From: DATFVA01 sp963815785
GTDB taxonomy: Bacteria > Bacteroidota > Ignavibacteria > Ignavibacteriales > Ignavibacteriaceae
Reading direction: 5' to 3'
Assembly: GCA_963815785.1 (NCBI GenBank)
Contig: CAWFHZ010000007.1
Location: 1 to 64,000 of the forward strand
DNA: 64,000 bases
Below are positions 1 to 9,177 of this stretch, piece after piece (position 1 is the stretch's first letter; each line of letters begins with the position of its first letter). The notes under the pieces are model-generated. The model was not told the DNA's origin. It worked only from the letters and a program-made list of their open reading frames with translations, and searched no databases. The position numbers and the translations under genes are program-made.

Positions 1-1
1 T

Positions 2-91
2 GAAGTGTGTGAGTTGGAACAATTAAGGAAAGAACTATTGCACGTTTATACAAAATTCACAGAATTATTATTACTGTTTGTGTTCTGTTGA
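2..91 (+). CDS. 3' end of an unidentified gene running in from the left edge
   Basis: An open frame enters from the window edge and stops at a TGA at 89-91, giving about 29 residues that start charged and helical (ELEQLRKEL) and end hydrophobic. Nothing in it is recognisable. It may be a true C-terminus or chance open sequence; no upstream context is available. Confidence 0.22.
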   Translation, partial: EVCELEQLRKELLHVYTKFTELLLLFVFC

Positions 92-147
92 ATGAATATA
101 TTATGATTATAAATATATTTATAACCAGAAATTCGATATTTGAATTA

Positions 148-732
148 ATGAAATTCCCTAATATTAATCACTGGGAAGTTGACGAACCTGTTTTATTCAA
201 TTGCTGGAAACACCATGCCGGATTTATAAAATCAAAGATATCCTGGCATCGAAATAATTCCGAACCGGATTTGAGGAGTCTCAGAACGGAACTTTCATTA
301 ATCGGAAATTCTTTGATGGATTTATATACCGGTAAATTAACACCAAATGAGATTTCAGATTCCATAATAAAGTTTTTATTAAAGAAAAAACTATTAGAAA
401 GAATCAATTTCAATTACTGGCTGCACCAGGAGGGGAAAGAGTATAAAGTAATAGAACTAAAGGATAAATCACGATGGACTTTGAGGATTGGAGAAGAACA
501 GGGCAGGCATATTCATATTCATCCCTCAAGATATTCTCCTAATACAATCCGGATAAGAGCGGTTTCATTAAAGACTACAATATTATATCTCGTCCTCCGA
601 AATAAGGAATTTGATACAATACCAAACCTTCAGTTATTGAATAAAATCAGGAAAGATTATCTTGATCAACCTCCCATAAAATCTGTGCAGTCCGCATCAG
701 CAATTAGGAAACTGATTACAATTCTGAGCTGA
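148..732 (+). CDS. Hypothetical protein, about 194 aa
   Basis: The protein is basic and soluble, with no signal peptide or membrane segment. A hydrophilic helical N-terminal half is followed by a region rich in His and Arg (GRHIHIHPSRYSP) that could bind a ligand, but I do not recognise a family. The open frame extends upstream to a TTG at 88 and an ATG at 103. The ATG at 148 is preferred because the sequence reads like a natural N-terminus from there, but none of the candidates has a clear ribosome binding site, so the start is uncertain. It stands alone about 240 bp upstream of the oxidase operon on the same strand. Confidence 0.6.
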   Translation: MKFPNINHWEVDEPVLFNCWKHHAGFIKSKISWHRNNSEPDLRSLRTELSLIGNSLMDLYTGKLTPNEISDSIIKFLLKKKLLERINFNYWLHQEGKEYKVIELKDKSRWTLRIGEEQGRHIHIHPSRYSPNTIRIRAVSLKTTILYLVLRNKEFDTIPNLQLLNKIRKDYLDQPPIKSVQSASAIRKLITILS

Positions 733-973
733 ATCTTAATCCTAAAAAGTGATTCCCAAATTTGAAAAATAACCTTCTCCAAATCTAAGCATATCATTCG
801 AATTCGATTGATTTTTAATGTTTTTAAGGGGCACAATGATTGATAAAAATTAGGAACTAATCAGTAATTATGATTCTAACAATGCCTGTTGAATTTTACA
901 ACGAAGTTATAATTAAGGGGAAGACTTTTATACTACAAAAACCTAAAACTAAATCCCGGAGGCACTAAATTTA

Positions 974-2308
974 ATGGATGCTGTTCTGCTTGCGCGTATT
1001 CAATTTGCACTTACTGTGGGGTTTCACTTCTTTTTCCCGCCAATTACAATCGGGTTATCCTGGCTGTTAGTTATTGTTGAAACAATTGGGTGGAGAAAAA
1101 AGAACGAAATTTATCAACAAATAGGTAAATTTTTTGCAAAAATTTTAGCCATTACTTTTGCTGTGGGTGTAGCCTCAGGGATAGTAATGGAATTTCAGTT
1201 TGGTACAAACTGGTCTGAGTATTCAAAGTTCGTAGGAGATATTTTTGGGGCTCCTCTTGCTGCAGAAGGCGTTTTTGCTTTTTTCCTTGAGTCAAGTTTT
1301 TTAGGTTTATACCTATTCGGTAGAAACAGGGTTTCTAAAGGTGTTCACTGGTTTTCTTCTGTAATGGTTGCATTTGGCTCAACTGTTTCAGCTTTCTGGA
1401 TAATTGTAGCAAATTCCTGGCAGCAGACACCAGCGGGATTTGTAGTTCAGAATGGGAGAGCAGAACTAACAAATTTTGCAGATGCAGTTTTTAATCCATC
1501 TACTTTAATCAGATTTTTTCATACGGTAGATGCAGCTTTAATTGCAGGCGCATTTTTAATGGCAGGGATTTCCGCATACTATTTACTAAAGAAAAGACAT
1601 GTTGAGATATTTAAAGCCTCTCTGAAAACTGCTGTCATATTCGGCGTTATAGTTTCTGTTCTCGAGCTTTTTCCTCTAGGGCATGAACATGCAAAACAGG
1701 TCGCTCAAACTCAGCCAGAAAAATTTGCATCACTCGAAGGTCTTTATACTTCCACGGAAGGTGCCCCACTTGTTATGTTTGCTGTGCCCACAACTCTTCC
1801 TCCTAAGCTGCACGGAACAATTGAAATTCCGGGATTGTTAAGCTGGCTTGCTTTTGGAAACGTAAATGCAAAGATACCCGGTATAAATGAATTTCCTGCG
1901 GATGAGCTTCCGCCTCTGTGGTTCACATTTGTCGCATTCCATAATATGGTTGTGCTGGGAATGCTGTTTATTTTGATAATGTTATGGGCTGCATATTCAC
2001 TTTACAGGAAAAAGATCTGGGAAAATAAAAAACTATTGCGTGTTCTGCTTTTTGCTATTCCATTTCCACTGTTTGCATGCCAGTTGGGTTGGATATCTGC
2101 TGAAGTTGGCAGACAGCCCTGGATTGTATATAAACTTTTAAGAACCAGTGATGCCGCTTCTGTAACTGTTCCGGCAGGGGATATACTTTTCTCGATAATA
2201 ATGTTCGGACTTATTTATTTAATACTCGGATTTCTCTATATCTATTTGGTAGTAAGGGAAGTTGAACACGGGCCGGCTATTGCAGAAGGAAAGGAGGCAG
2301 TTGTATAA
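974..2308 (+). CDS. cydA: Cytochrome bd-type quinol oxidase subunit I
   Basis: CydA is the haem-bearing subunit of cytochrome bd, which oxidises quinol and reduces oxygen to water at the inner membrane with high oxygen affinity. The 444 residues are mostly hydrophobic helices. Family hallmarks are visible: the conserved His in GFHFFFPPIT near residue 18, the acidic helix GIVMEFQFGTNW, the His in FFHTVDAA, and the GRQPW motif near the C-terminus. The length fits the short-Q-loop class. A strong ribosome binding site (CGGAGG, 957-962) precedes the ATG. The stop overlaps the start of cydB by one base (TAATG), showing translational coupling. Presence of this oxidase suggests life at low or fluctuating oxygen. 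Confidence 0.96.
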   Translation: MDAVLLARIQFALTVGFHFFFPPITIGLSWLLVIVETIGWRKKNEIYQQIGKFFAKILAITFAVGVASGIVMEFQFGTNWSEYSKFVGDIFGAPLAAEGVFAFFLESSFLGLYLFGRNRVSKGVHWFSSVMVAFGSTVSAFWIIVANSWQQTPAGFVVQNGRAELTNFADAVFNPSTLIRFFHTVDAALIAGAFLMAGISAYYLLKKRHVEIFKASLKTAVIFGVIVSVLELFPLGHEHAKQVAQTQPEKFASLEGLYTSTEGAPLVMFAVPTTLPPKLHGTIEIPGLLSWLAFGNVNAKIPGINEFPADELPPLWFTFVAFHNMVVLGMLFILIMLWAAYSLYRKKIWENKKLLRVLLFAIPFPLFACQLGWISAEVGRQPWIVYKLLRTSDAASVTVPAGDILFSIIMFGLIYLILGFLYIYLVVREVEHGPAIAEGKEAVV

Positions 2309-3324
2309 TGGATCTTAATACAATCTGGTTTCTGCTCGTTGCAGTTTTAATAATCGGATATGCAATCCTTGATGGATTTGATCTTGGTGTTGGTGTGTTA
2401 CACCTCTTTACAAAAAATGAAGAAGAAAAAAGAATTAACTTAAATGCTATTGGCCCGGTATGGGATGGAAATGAAGTTTGGCTGTTAACTGGCGGGGGAG
2501 CTTTATTTGCTGCTTTCCCGATTGTTTATGCCACAGTGTTCAGCGGATTTTACATTGCGCTAATGCTTCTTTTATTTGCTTTGATTTTAAGAGCGGTTTC
2601 ATTTGAATTTCGCGGAAAGATTGAGAGCAATGAATGGAAAAAATTATGGGACCTTGCTTTCGGAATAGGAAGTCTTTTACCGGCAATTTTGTTCGGTGTT
2701 GCGGTTGGAAATATTTTAAGAGGAATTCCTATTGATGGAAACGGAATGTTTACCGGAAACTTTTTCACTCTGCTAAATCCTTATTCAATACTTGTAGGTG
2801 TTTTAAGTCTTATCCTGTTTACAATGCATGGTTCAATTTATATGACAATGAAATCCTCAGGTAATCAGCTTGAAAGAATGAAGAATATTGCCCCGCGTTT
2901 GTGGATAACCTTTATAATTGTTTATGTGCTTGTCACCCTTTATTCATTCTTTGCCGCAGGTTTTCTTTTTGCTTCTATATTAAGCAATCCTTTATTCTGG
3001 ATTTTATTCATACTAATGCTGATTGCAATAATCTACATTCCGGTTGCTTTAAAATCTGAAAAATTCGGCAGAGCATTCTTTTCCTCCTCATTAACTATTG
3101 CCTGTATGATAGGGTTAATGGCAATAAGTCTTTTCCCAAGACTTGTTCCATCACTAACGGATTTAAATAATAGTCTTACCATCTATAATGCATCATCAAC
3201 AGAAAGAACACTCTTCACGATGTTGATAATAGCTCTTATCGGAATGCCTTTTGTAATTGGTTATACTATTTTCATTTACAGGGCATTTAAAGGTAAAGTT
3301 CAGTTGGGTGGAGAAAGTTATTGA
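2308..3324 (+). CDS. cydB: Cytochrome bd-type quinol oxidase subunit II
   Basis: CydB is the second integral membrane subunit of the bd oxidase and stabilises the haem centres of CydA. The 338-residue product is a polytopic membrane protein that opens with the family signature YAILDGFDLGVG near residues 18-29 and carries GPVWDGNEVWL near residues 49-59. Both are diagnostic of CydB. The start codon overlaps the cydA stop. No small CydX-like subunit is apparent in the 41 bp before the next gene, which lies on the same strand and is probably cotranscribed. Confidence 0.95.
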   Translation: MDLNTIWFLLVAVLIIGYAILDGFDLGVGVLHLFTKNEEEKRINLNAIGPVWDGNEVWLLTGGGALFAAFPIVYATVFSGFYIALMLLLFALILRAVSFEFRGKIESNEWKKLWDLAFGIGSLLPAILFGVAVGNILRGIPIDGNGMFTGNFFTLLNPYSILVGVLSLILFTMHGSIYMTMKSSGNQLERMKNIAPRLWITFIIVYVLVTLYSFFAAGFLFASILSNPLFWILFILMLIAIIYIPVALKSEKFGRAFFSSSLTIACMIGLMAISLFPRLVPSLTDLNNSLTIYNASSTERTLFTMLIIALIGMPFVIGYTIFIYRAFKGKVQLGGESY

Positions 3325-3365
3325 AAATATTAAGATGATTTTTAGAAAGTTATAAAGAGAATAAA

Positions 3366-4241
3366 ATGTATAAAATAATTTCAGCAAAATTCATCGCACC
3401 GGAAATAAAAAGATTTGAAATTGAAGCGCCTAAGATAGCCTCTAAACGAAAAGCAGGACAATTTGTTATAATCAGGATTAAAGAGGGTGGAGAAAGGATT
3501 CCTCTTACAATTGCGGATTCAAATAGTGAAAAGGGAACGATAACAATAATTGTTCAGGGAATAGGTAAAACCACTAAAGAATTAAATTCACTTGAAACGA
3601 ATGGGTACATTCAGGATGTGGTGGGTCCACTTGGAAAGCCTTCACACATTGAAAACTTTGGAACTGCCGTTAGTATCGGCGGCGGCGTTGGTACTGCAAT
3701 CGCTTATCCTACCGCAGTTGCTTTGAAGAATGCCGGTAACCATACAATTTCTATTATTGGCGGGAGATCCAAAGAGTTTGTAATTCTTGAAGATGAAATG
3801 AATAAAGTTTGCGATGAGGTTTACCCGACGACTGATGATGGAAGTTATGGTTATCATGGTTTTGTTACTGCAAAACTAAAAGAACTAATTGACTCAGGAA
3901 AGAAAATTGATTTTGTGCTGGCAATCGGTCCTATCCCGATGATGAGAGCCGTTGCTGAAACTACAAGACCATACGGAATTAAAACAGTTGTAAGTCTTAA
4001 TCCGGTTATGGTTGATGGAACAGGAATGTGCGGTGGATGCAGAGCAACTGTAGATAACAAAACTGTTTTTGTTTGTGTCGATGGTCCTGAATTCGATGCA
4101 CACCTAGTTGATTTTGAAACTTTAATGAGACGAAACAGAACTTATAATGAAGATGAAAAAACAGCTCTTGACCATCTTTGTAATTACGATAAAGTATTTA
4201 ATGAAGGCTTAAAAGAAAAGGCAGCAATTAACAGCCTGTAA
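3366..4241 (+). CDS. NfnA/SudB-like FAD/NAD-binding oxidoreductase subunit with [2Fe-2S] site
   Basis: This 291-residue protein has the ferredoxin-NADP reductase fold: an N-terminal FAD barrel (AGQFVIIRI, then RIPLTIAD), a glycine-rich nucleotide loop (SIGGGVGTAIAYP) and a C-terminal cysteine cluster (GTGMCGGCRATV followed by FVCVDGPEFDAH) that ligates a [2Fe-2S] centre. This is the layout of NfnA/SudB, the small subunit of NADH-dependent ferredoxin:NADP oxidoreductase or sulfide dehydrogenase. The next gene is the matching large subunit only 26 bp away, so a heterodimer is likely. Electron bifurcation versus plain ferredoxin/NADPH exchange cannot be decided from sequence. The cydAB context suggests a role in redox balancing. 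Confidence 0.88.
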   Translation: MYKIISAKFIAPEIKRFEIEAPKIASKRKAGQFVIIRIKEGGERIPLTIADSNSEKGTITIIVQGIGKTTKELNSLETNGYIQDVVGPLGKPSHIENFGTAVSIGGGVGTAIAYPTAVALKNAGNHTISIIGGRSKEFVILEDEMNKVCDEVYPTTDDGSYGYHGFVTAKLKELIDSGKKIDFVLAIGPIPMMRAVAETTRPYGIKTVVSLNPVMVDGTGMCGGCRATVDNKTVFVCVDGPEFDAHLVDFETLMRRNRTYNEDEKTALDHLCNYDKVFNEGLKEKAAINSL

Positions 4242-4267
4242 GCAGATAAAAAAAACGGAGATTTAGT

Positions 4268-5716
4268 ATGCAGGAAATTTCAAGAAAAGACAGAATGAAA
4301 ATACCAAGACAGGCGATGCCTGAACAGGATCCGCTTCAGAGAAGCGGCAATTTTGAAGAAGTAAATCTTGGTTTTACTGAAGAACTGGCAAAGATGGAAG
4401 CACTTCGCTGCCTGCAGTGTCCTAAGCCTGTTTGTGTGGATGGTTGTCCGGTAAATGTTAAAATAGGTGATTTTATTGCCCTGGTTGCTGAAGGAGATTT
4501 TAACGGAGCTGCAGCAAAGCTGAAAGAGGACAATTTGCTTCCTGCAATTTGCGGAAGAGTTTGTCCGCAGGAAGAACAATGCGAAGCAAAATGCGTTGTC
4601 GGTAAAAAGAATGAGCCTGTGGCAATTGGAAGGCTTGAAAGATTTGTGGCCGATTATGAAAGGAATAATTTTGGTATTCGAACACCTGAATTAAAACCTA
4701 AATCCGGAAAAAAAGTGGCTGTAGTAGGAAGCGGACCAGCGGGTTTAAGTTGTGCGGGAGATTTAATACAAATGGGACACGACGTTACTGTTTTTGAAGC
4801 GCTCCACGAATTGGGTGGAGTCTTGGTCTATGGTATCCCCCAATTTCGTCTTCCAAAGGAAATAGTAAAAGCTGAAGTGGATGCTCTTAAAAATCTTGGA
4901 GTTGATTTTCAGCCAAATACAGTTGTTGGTTTCAGTGATACAATTGATGAACTACTTGCTGATGGTTATGATGCTTGCTTTGTTGCCGTGGGAGCCGGAC
5001 TTCCTTATTTCATGAATATCCCCGGTGAAAATTTAAATGGAGTATATTCTGCAAATGAATTTCTAACGCGTGTTAACCTGATGAAAGCTTACCTTTTCCC
5101 TGAATACGATACGCCTGTTTTTCACGTTAAAGATAAAAATGTTGCTGTATTCGGCGGAGGTAACACAGCAATGGATGCTGTAAGAACCAGCAAACGATTG
5201 GGTGCAAAAAACGCTTACATCATTTATCGCCGTTCTGATGCAGAGCTACCGGCAAGAAAGGAAGAAATTCATCATGCTAAAGAAGAAGGAGTGGAATTTA
5301 TTTTTCTTTCCAACCCGCTTGAATTTATAGGTGATGAAAAAGGATGGTTAAAATCAGTCAGACTTCAGAGAATGGAACTTGGTGAACCCGATGCATCCGG
5401 AAGAAGAAGACCTGTCCCAATCAAAGATTCTGAATATATACTCGATATTGATATGACTGTTGTGGCAATTGGCAATGGGTCGAATCCCATTATTCAGAAA
5501 ACCACTCCAGATATTGGATATAATAAATGGGGAAATATTCTTGTTGATGATAAAACCATGAAAACATCAAAGAAAGGTGTATTTGCCGGCGGCGATATTG
5601 TAACTGGCGGTGCGACAGTAATTTTAGCAATGGGTGCGGGAAGAACCGCGGCAAAAGCAATTGATGATTATCTTAAATCTGGTATTTGGGAAACAGAAGA
5701 CCCGGCGAATAATTAA
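4268..5716 (+). CDS. gltA: NfnB/SudA/GltA-type NADPH-dependent FAD oxidoreductase (glutamate synthase small-subunit family)
   Basis: The 482-residue product has the N-terminal Fer4_20 domain with its cysteine pattern (RCLQCPKPVC, DGCPVN, CGRVCPQEEQCEAKC), then two Rossmann dinucleotide-binding motifs: VAVVGSGPAGLSC for FAD near residue 155 and VAVFGGGNTAMDA for NADPH near residue 295. The C-terminal FAD motif GVFAGGDIVTGG is also intact. The family covers the glutamate synthase beta chain and the large subunit of Nfn. No large glutamate synthase subunit is nearby, while an NfnA-like partner lies directly upstream, so the Nfn assignment is the more probable. A terminator follows at 5743. Confidence 0.9.
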   Translation: MQEISRKDRMKIPRQAMPEQDPLQRSGNFEEVNLGFTEELAKMEALRCLQCPKPVCVDGCPVNVKIGDFIALVAEGDFNGAAAKLKEDNLLPAICGRVCPQEEQCEAKCVVGKKNEPVAIGRLERFVADYERNNFGIRTPELKPKSGKKVAVVGSGPAGLSCAGDLIQMGHDVTVFEALHELGGVLVYGIPQFRLPKEIVKAEVDALKNLGVDFQPNTVVGFSDTIDELLADGYDACFVAVGAGLPYFMNIPGENLNGVYSANEFLTRVNLMKAYLFPEYDTPVFHVKDKNVAVFGGGNTAMDAVRTSKRLGAKNAYIIYRRSDAELPARKEEIHHAKEEGVEFIFLSNPLEFIGDEKGWLKSVRLQRMELGEPDASGRRRPVPIKDSEYILDIDMTVVAIGNGSNPIIQKTTPDIGYNKWGNILVDDKTMKTSKKGVFAGGDIVTGGATVILAMGAGRTAAKAIDDYLKSGIWETEDPANN

Positions 5717-5742
5717 TTTTAATATAGAGTTATTATGGATAT

Positions 5743-5770
5743 GGCTGTCTGAAAAGGCAGCCTTTTTTAT
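5743..5770 (+). terminator. Rho-independent terminator of the cyd-nfn operon
   Basis: An 8-bp stem (5743-5750 with 5755-5762, one G-T pair) with a GAAA loop is followed by six T residues. It sits 26 bp past the last gene of the plus-strand operon and overlaps the 3' end of the convergent NUDIX gene. Confidence 0.88.
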
Positions 5771-6426
5771 TTTAACCTGTTTACAACTTCTCTTAACAAA
5801 GCTGCTGTCAATCCCCATAGCACGCCTTCATTTAATCTGTACACAAAGATTTTTCTTTTTCCGGCACGCCATGGCTGGTTATATTTTTCAGGCAGTTCAA
5901 GCTCTTTTGATGGCAGCAGGTGAACAGTATTTCCTTTTTCATCTGTATAATGTGGATGCACCATCAGTTGCACATAATATTCGTCCGGCGGATTATTTTG
6001 GAAATATGAAACAGGAACTAAAAACACTTTCTCCACTTCAATATTATCGATATCAAGCTCAGCAATATTTTTTATATCAAGAGTTGCTATGCACGAATCA
6101 ACGGTTACTCCCATTGGTCCTATTAAAGTATCCAGAACCCCGAGAACTTTTACTTTGTTCATTTCAATACCAAGTTCTTCAATTGTTTCCCTTATTGCAG
6201 TATCTGCCAAATTCTTATCAAGCCTCGGGTCAAATTCTCCTCCGGGAAAACAAATTTCTCCGCCCTGCCTAATGTTTGCAGCCCGTTTTTCAAACAGGAA
6301 ATGGTATTCATCATTTAAATAAATAAGAGGGATAATAACGGCGGAATTAAAAAATTCATCTTTACGTAAAATTCCCGGCGAAGATGGTAAATTATTTATT
6401 AGTTTTTTTAAATCTTCTTTGTTCAT
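5767..6426 (-). CDS. NUDIX hydrolase, CoA-pyrophosphatase-like
   Basis: The protein hydrolyses nucleoside diphosphate-linked compounds, probably a CoA-type substrate. The UPF0035 pattern typical of NudL-like CoA pyrophosphatases is visible (FEKRAANIRQGGEICFPGG), running into the Nudix box with REtiEELGI carrying the catalytic glutamates. The open frame extends upstream to 6510, but that extension runs back towards the terminator of the next gene. The ATG at 6426 (MNKEDLKKL) is a more natural start, giving 219 aa, close to family length. It is convergent with the preceding operon. Confidence 0.85.
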   Translation of the reverse strand: MNKEDLKKLINNLPSSPGILRKDEFFNSAVIIPLIYLNDEYHFLFEKRAANIRQGGEICFPGGEFDPRLDKNLADTAIRETIEELGIEMNKVKVLGVLDTLIGPMGVTVDSCIATLDIKNIAELDIDNIEVEKVFLVPVSYFQNNPPDEYYVQLMVHPHYTDEKGNTVHLLPSKELELPEKYNQPWRAGKRKIFVYRLNEGVLWGLTAALLREVVNRLK

Positions 6427-6476
6427 TTTTAGTCCGAAAAGTATAGGTAAAATTAAGAAAATCTGTTGAGAGTATA

Positions 6477-6503
6477 ATAAAAAAGCCGGCTGCTGCGCCG
6501 GCT
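6477..6503 (-). terminator. Terminator downstream of the C_GCAxxG_C_C protein gene
   Basis: On the minus strand a 7-bp GC-rich stem (AGCCGGC, 6483-6489 with 6496-6502) is followed by a run of T residues, 28 bp after the stop codon of the upstream gene. Confidence 0.85.
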
Positions 6504-6530
6504 TAATCAAAAAGAAGATATCGATCCCCT

Positions 6531-7649
6531 TTATTTTACAAGTGACATCTTCTTTGTTTCGGTAAATTTACCTGCAATTAATCTTGAAAAATAAATACCG
6601 CTTGCAACCATTTCGCCCCATTGATTTTTTCCATCCCAGTTTAGATCGTAAGTTCCTGCATTGTAACCGGTATTACTTACGAGTGAACGGATTAATCTCC
6701 CGTGAATATCATAAATGTTCAGACTAACATTTTCCCGTGCGGGAATTGAGAACCTGATTTTTGTGGAAGGATTAAAAGGATTTGGAAAATTCTGTGATAA
6801 TTTATAGGTAGAGATTGGTTCACCCGAATTTTCAACTTTAGTAGCATGCGGATCATCGGTATGGCACTGGGTACATTCCATTTTTGCCGAAACGTTTTTA
6901 ACTGTTCCACTGCCGCTGTGGCAAGCATTACAACCTGCAACGCTTTCAGGCGGAACATAAAGAGGTGTGAATGTTCCTGCAAAATGATCGTTGAGAATTT
7001 TTACCGCGTAAGCAGCTACATCACCGGTCAATCTAGCACATCTTTCTTTTCTTTCATTTGCGCCGACTGCGAACCCTGAAGAATTGCACCAGCCGGTTAC
7101 GGATACGTGGCACAAAGGGTTACCGCTTATATTTTGAGGCAGGTCCATATCAAAATCATTATGCTGATAATTATGATTAATCGCATATTGATTGCTGATA
7201 TCTGTTGGAAACATTGTCTCAGTGTACCAGCCAAGCAATTCGTTAACCAGCGTACTGTAATCAGCAGCGGGTGTTACCAGCGAAATTGCTGCAGCTGCGC
7301 CGTTTAAAGCTCCGCACAAGGTTCCCCAGCCGGCAGCACCGCCACCAGCAAAACCGAAAAGCTGTCCGGGTAGATTAGTATAAGGATCACCGATTGCTGT
7401 TCTGAGAGCATTAATTATTGCTTCGAACGCACCGTATCCACATCCGTATCCTGCATAATAAGCATCGTGTCCTGCAATCCTGACTGCTTCCACATCAAGC
7501 TCTGCGTAAGGCCATGGCCAATCAGTTTTAGTTCCGGCAAACAATTTACTTCCGGTCATCATATTTAATGCGCCGGTACCTACGGCAACTCCCGCCGCAT
7601 ATTTTGTTGTATTCCTAAGGAATTCTTTCCTGGTAAGATTTTTTCCCAT
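6531..7649 (-). CDS. Exported C_GCAxxG_C_C family protein with two CxxCH sites and a T9SS tail
   Basis: The 372-residue protein starts with a Tat-like leader (LTRKEFLRNTTKYAAG, an RK rather than RR pair). A C_GCAxxG_C_C redox domain follows (YGCGYGAFEA, GTLCGAL, GWCNSSG, ERCARLTG), as seen in split-Soret-like cytochromes. Next come two haem c binding motifs, CNACH and CTQCH. It ends in a T9SS sorting domain (NFPNPFNPSTKI ... KKMSLVK). I infer an exported or surface multi-centre electron carrier. A good ribosome binding site (GGAGAAG) precedes the ATG. It lies 12 bp downstream of the MarR gene, so the two are probably cotranscribed. A Tat-type leader together with a T9SS tail is unusual, since T9SS cargo normally uses Sec. 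Confidence 0.85.
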   Translation of the reverse strand: MGKNLTRKEFLRNTTKYAAGVAVGTGALNMMTGSKLFAGTKTDWPWPYAELDVEAVRIAGHDAYYAGYGCGYGAFEAIINALRTAIGDPYTNLPGQLFGFAGGGAAGWGTLCGALNGAAAAISLVTPAADYSTLVNELLGWYTETMFPTDISNQYAINHNYQHNDFDMDLPQNISGNPLCHVSVTGWCNSSGFAVGANERKERCARLTGDVAAYAVKILNDHFAGTFTPLYVPPESVAGCNACHSGSGTVKNVSAKMECTQCHTDDPHATKVENSGEPISTYKLSQNFPNPFNPSTKIRFSIPARENVSLNIYDIHGRLIRSLVSNTGYNAGTYDLNWDGKNQWGEMVASGIYFSRLIAGKFTETKKMSLVK

Positions 7650-7661
7650 AACACTTCTCCG

Positions 7662-8114
7662 TCAATTAATTGAAATTAATTCACTCTGAAGCTCTGAAGA
7701 ATTTTCAGCTTCAAGTGATAGTTGGTTAAGAAAATTTATAAATGAATTGAACTGTTCTTTGCTTGCAAATCCGCATATTAATGAAAATTTCTTTTCGTAA
7801 AATGATACTATCTTTTTGGTGAAATCATCCCCCGCTGGTGTTAAAAATACTTTTTCAATACGTTTATCTTTATAATCAAGCTCTCTTTTTATAATAAATT
7901 TTTTCTCAAGTGAGTTCAGGAGCTTTGAAGTTGTTGTTCCCCTGGTGCCGATTATTTCACTCAATTCTTTAATACAGCATGGTTTATCTGTGTACAAAGC
8001 AATAAGGCATTGCAATTCCCCAACTGTAAGATTAAAGTTTTTACGTGTAATCAGGTTAAGTTTATTACAAACCCTTGAAAATTTAAATAGGATCTCTCCT
8101 GTTTTATCCTGCAT
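7662..8114 (-). CDS. MarR-family transcriptional regulator
   Basis: A 150-residue winged-helix protein. The recognition segment reads CCIKELSEIIGTRGTTTSKL, followed by LEKKFIIKRELDYKDKRIEKVFLT, the beta-wing pattern of MarR proteins that bind as dimers. C-terminal helices would form the dimer interface. It is the first gene of a two-gene unit with the exported redox protein and so most likely controls that operon in response to a ligand or redox signal. The effector is unknown. The 279 bp upstream carries no other gene. Confidence 0.88.
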   Translation of the reverse strand: MQDKTGEILFKFSRVCNKLNLITRKNFNLTVGELQCLIALYTDKPCCIKELSEIIGTRGTTTSKLLNSLEKKFIIKRELDYKDKRIEKVFLTPAGDDFTKKIVSFYEKKFSLICGFASKEQFNSFINFLNQLSLEAENSSELQSELISIN

Positions 8115-8393
8115 ATATTTCCAGATAAATCATTTATAAGATGCAATTACTGTTCCTATTGAATAGTTGTAAAAATGAAATGATTTCCAATTAATTATAA
8201 TTGCAGTATTGAAATAATCATCAACTGGTATAGAAAAATTCAACACTTAAAAAATTAAGATTTAAGTAATTAGTTAGTTCCAGGATTTAGAACAGGATAG
8301 TCAATTACAAAAAGAAGATGTGATAGGAAAAAAATATTGAAGTGGAAGAATAAAATCAATTAAATAAATACCGGATGACACCAATTACTAACA

Positions 8394-9158
8394 TCATCTT
8401 TCATTTAATACTTTAATCACCTCAGAATGTAATCCACTTGCAGATGCTATGATGCTCGTTCCTTTAGCCGGATCTGCACCTTTAATATCAGTTATAATTC
8501 CTCCTGCGCCCCTTATTACAGGAATTAAAGCCATTGTATCCCAAACGGACATAACCGGATCAATCATAATATCCGCATATCCGGAAGCTATTAGGTAATA
8601 ACCGTAACAATCTCCCCATCCCCTAATCATACTAACTTTTGATACCAGATTATTAAATCCTTTTTGTAAATGCTTATCTAAGGATTTTAAATCTGTGGTT
8701 AAAAGAACCGCTTTAGAAATGTTACTGCAGTCTCTAACTTTAACTGGATTATCATTTAAACGGGTTGATGAATTATCCCCAATTATTAATTCGTTAAGTA
8801 TCGGAAAATTAATAGCTCCTAAAATCGGTTTTCCATCCTTTAGTAAGGCAATCAGTGTCCCGAATAAGGGAGTTCCGCAAATAAAACTTTTTGTTCCGTC
8901 AATCGGATCTAAAATCCATTTGAACTCAGCATCGGGATTAATTTCTCCAAACTCCTCTCCGAGAATTCCATGTTCCGGAAATTCTTTTGAAATTGAATTC
9001 CTTAAAAATTCTTCTGCCTTTTTATCGGCAATTGTAACCGGAGAATTATCAGCTTTAATATCAATACTAATTGGAACCCGGTAGTAACTTTTAATAATTT
9101 TTCCGGATTCAGAAGAAAGGTATTTTATAAAAGGAATTAATTCATTTTGAAGGGTCAT
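8394..9158 (-). CDS. hisN: Inositol-monophosphatase-family phosphatase, HisN-like (histidinol-phosphatase)
   Basis: The 254-residue enzyme has the Mg/Li-sensitive phosphatase signatures GEEFGE near residue 66, WILDPIDGTKSFICG near residues 80-94 with the metal-binding Asp residues, and VWDTMALIPVIRGAGG near the C-terminus. The DPIDGT-F-G-P-x-GTLIAL pattern is closest to HisN, which removes phosphate from histidinol phosphate in histidine synthesis. Other inositol- or nucleotide-phosphatases of the family cannot be excluded. No other his genes are nearby. A strong hairpin lies only 22 bp upstream of its start, leaving little room for a promoter. Confidence 0.82.
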   Translation of the reverse strand: MTLQNELIPFIKYLSSESGKIIKSYYRVPISIDIKADNSPVTIADKKAEEFLRNSISKEFPEHGILGEEFGEINPDAEFKWILDPIDGTKSFICGTPLFGTLIALLKDGKPILGAINFPILNELIIGDNSSTRLNDNPVKVRDCSNISKAVLLTTDLKSLDKHLQKGFNNLVSKVSMIRGWGDCYGYYLIASGYADIMIDPVMSVWDTMALIPVIRGAGGIITDIKGADPAKGTSIIASASGLHSEVIKVLNER

Positions 9159-9177
9159 AATTTATCCTTTAGAAATA

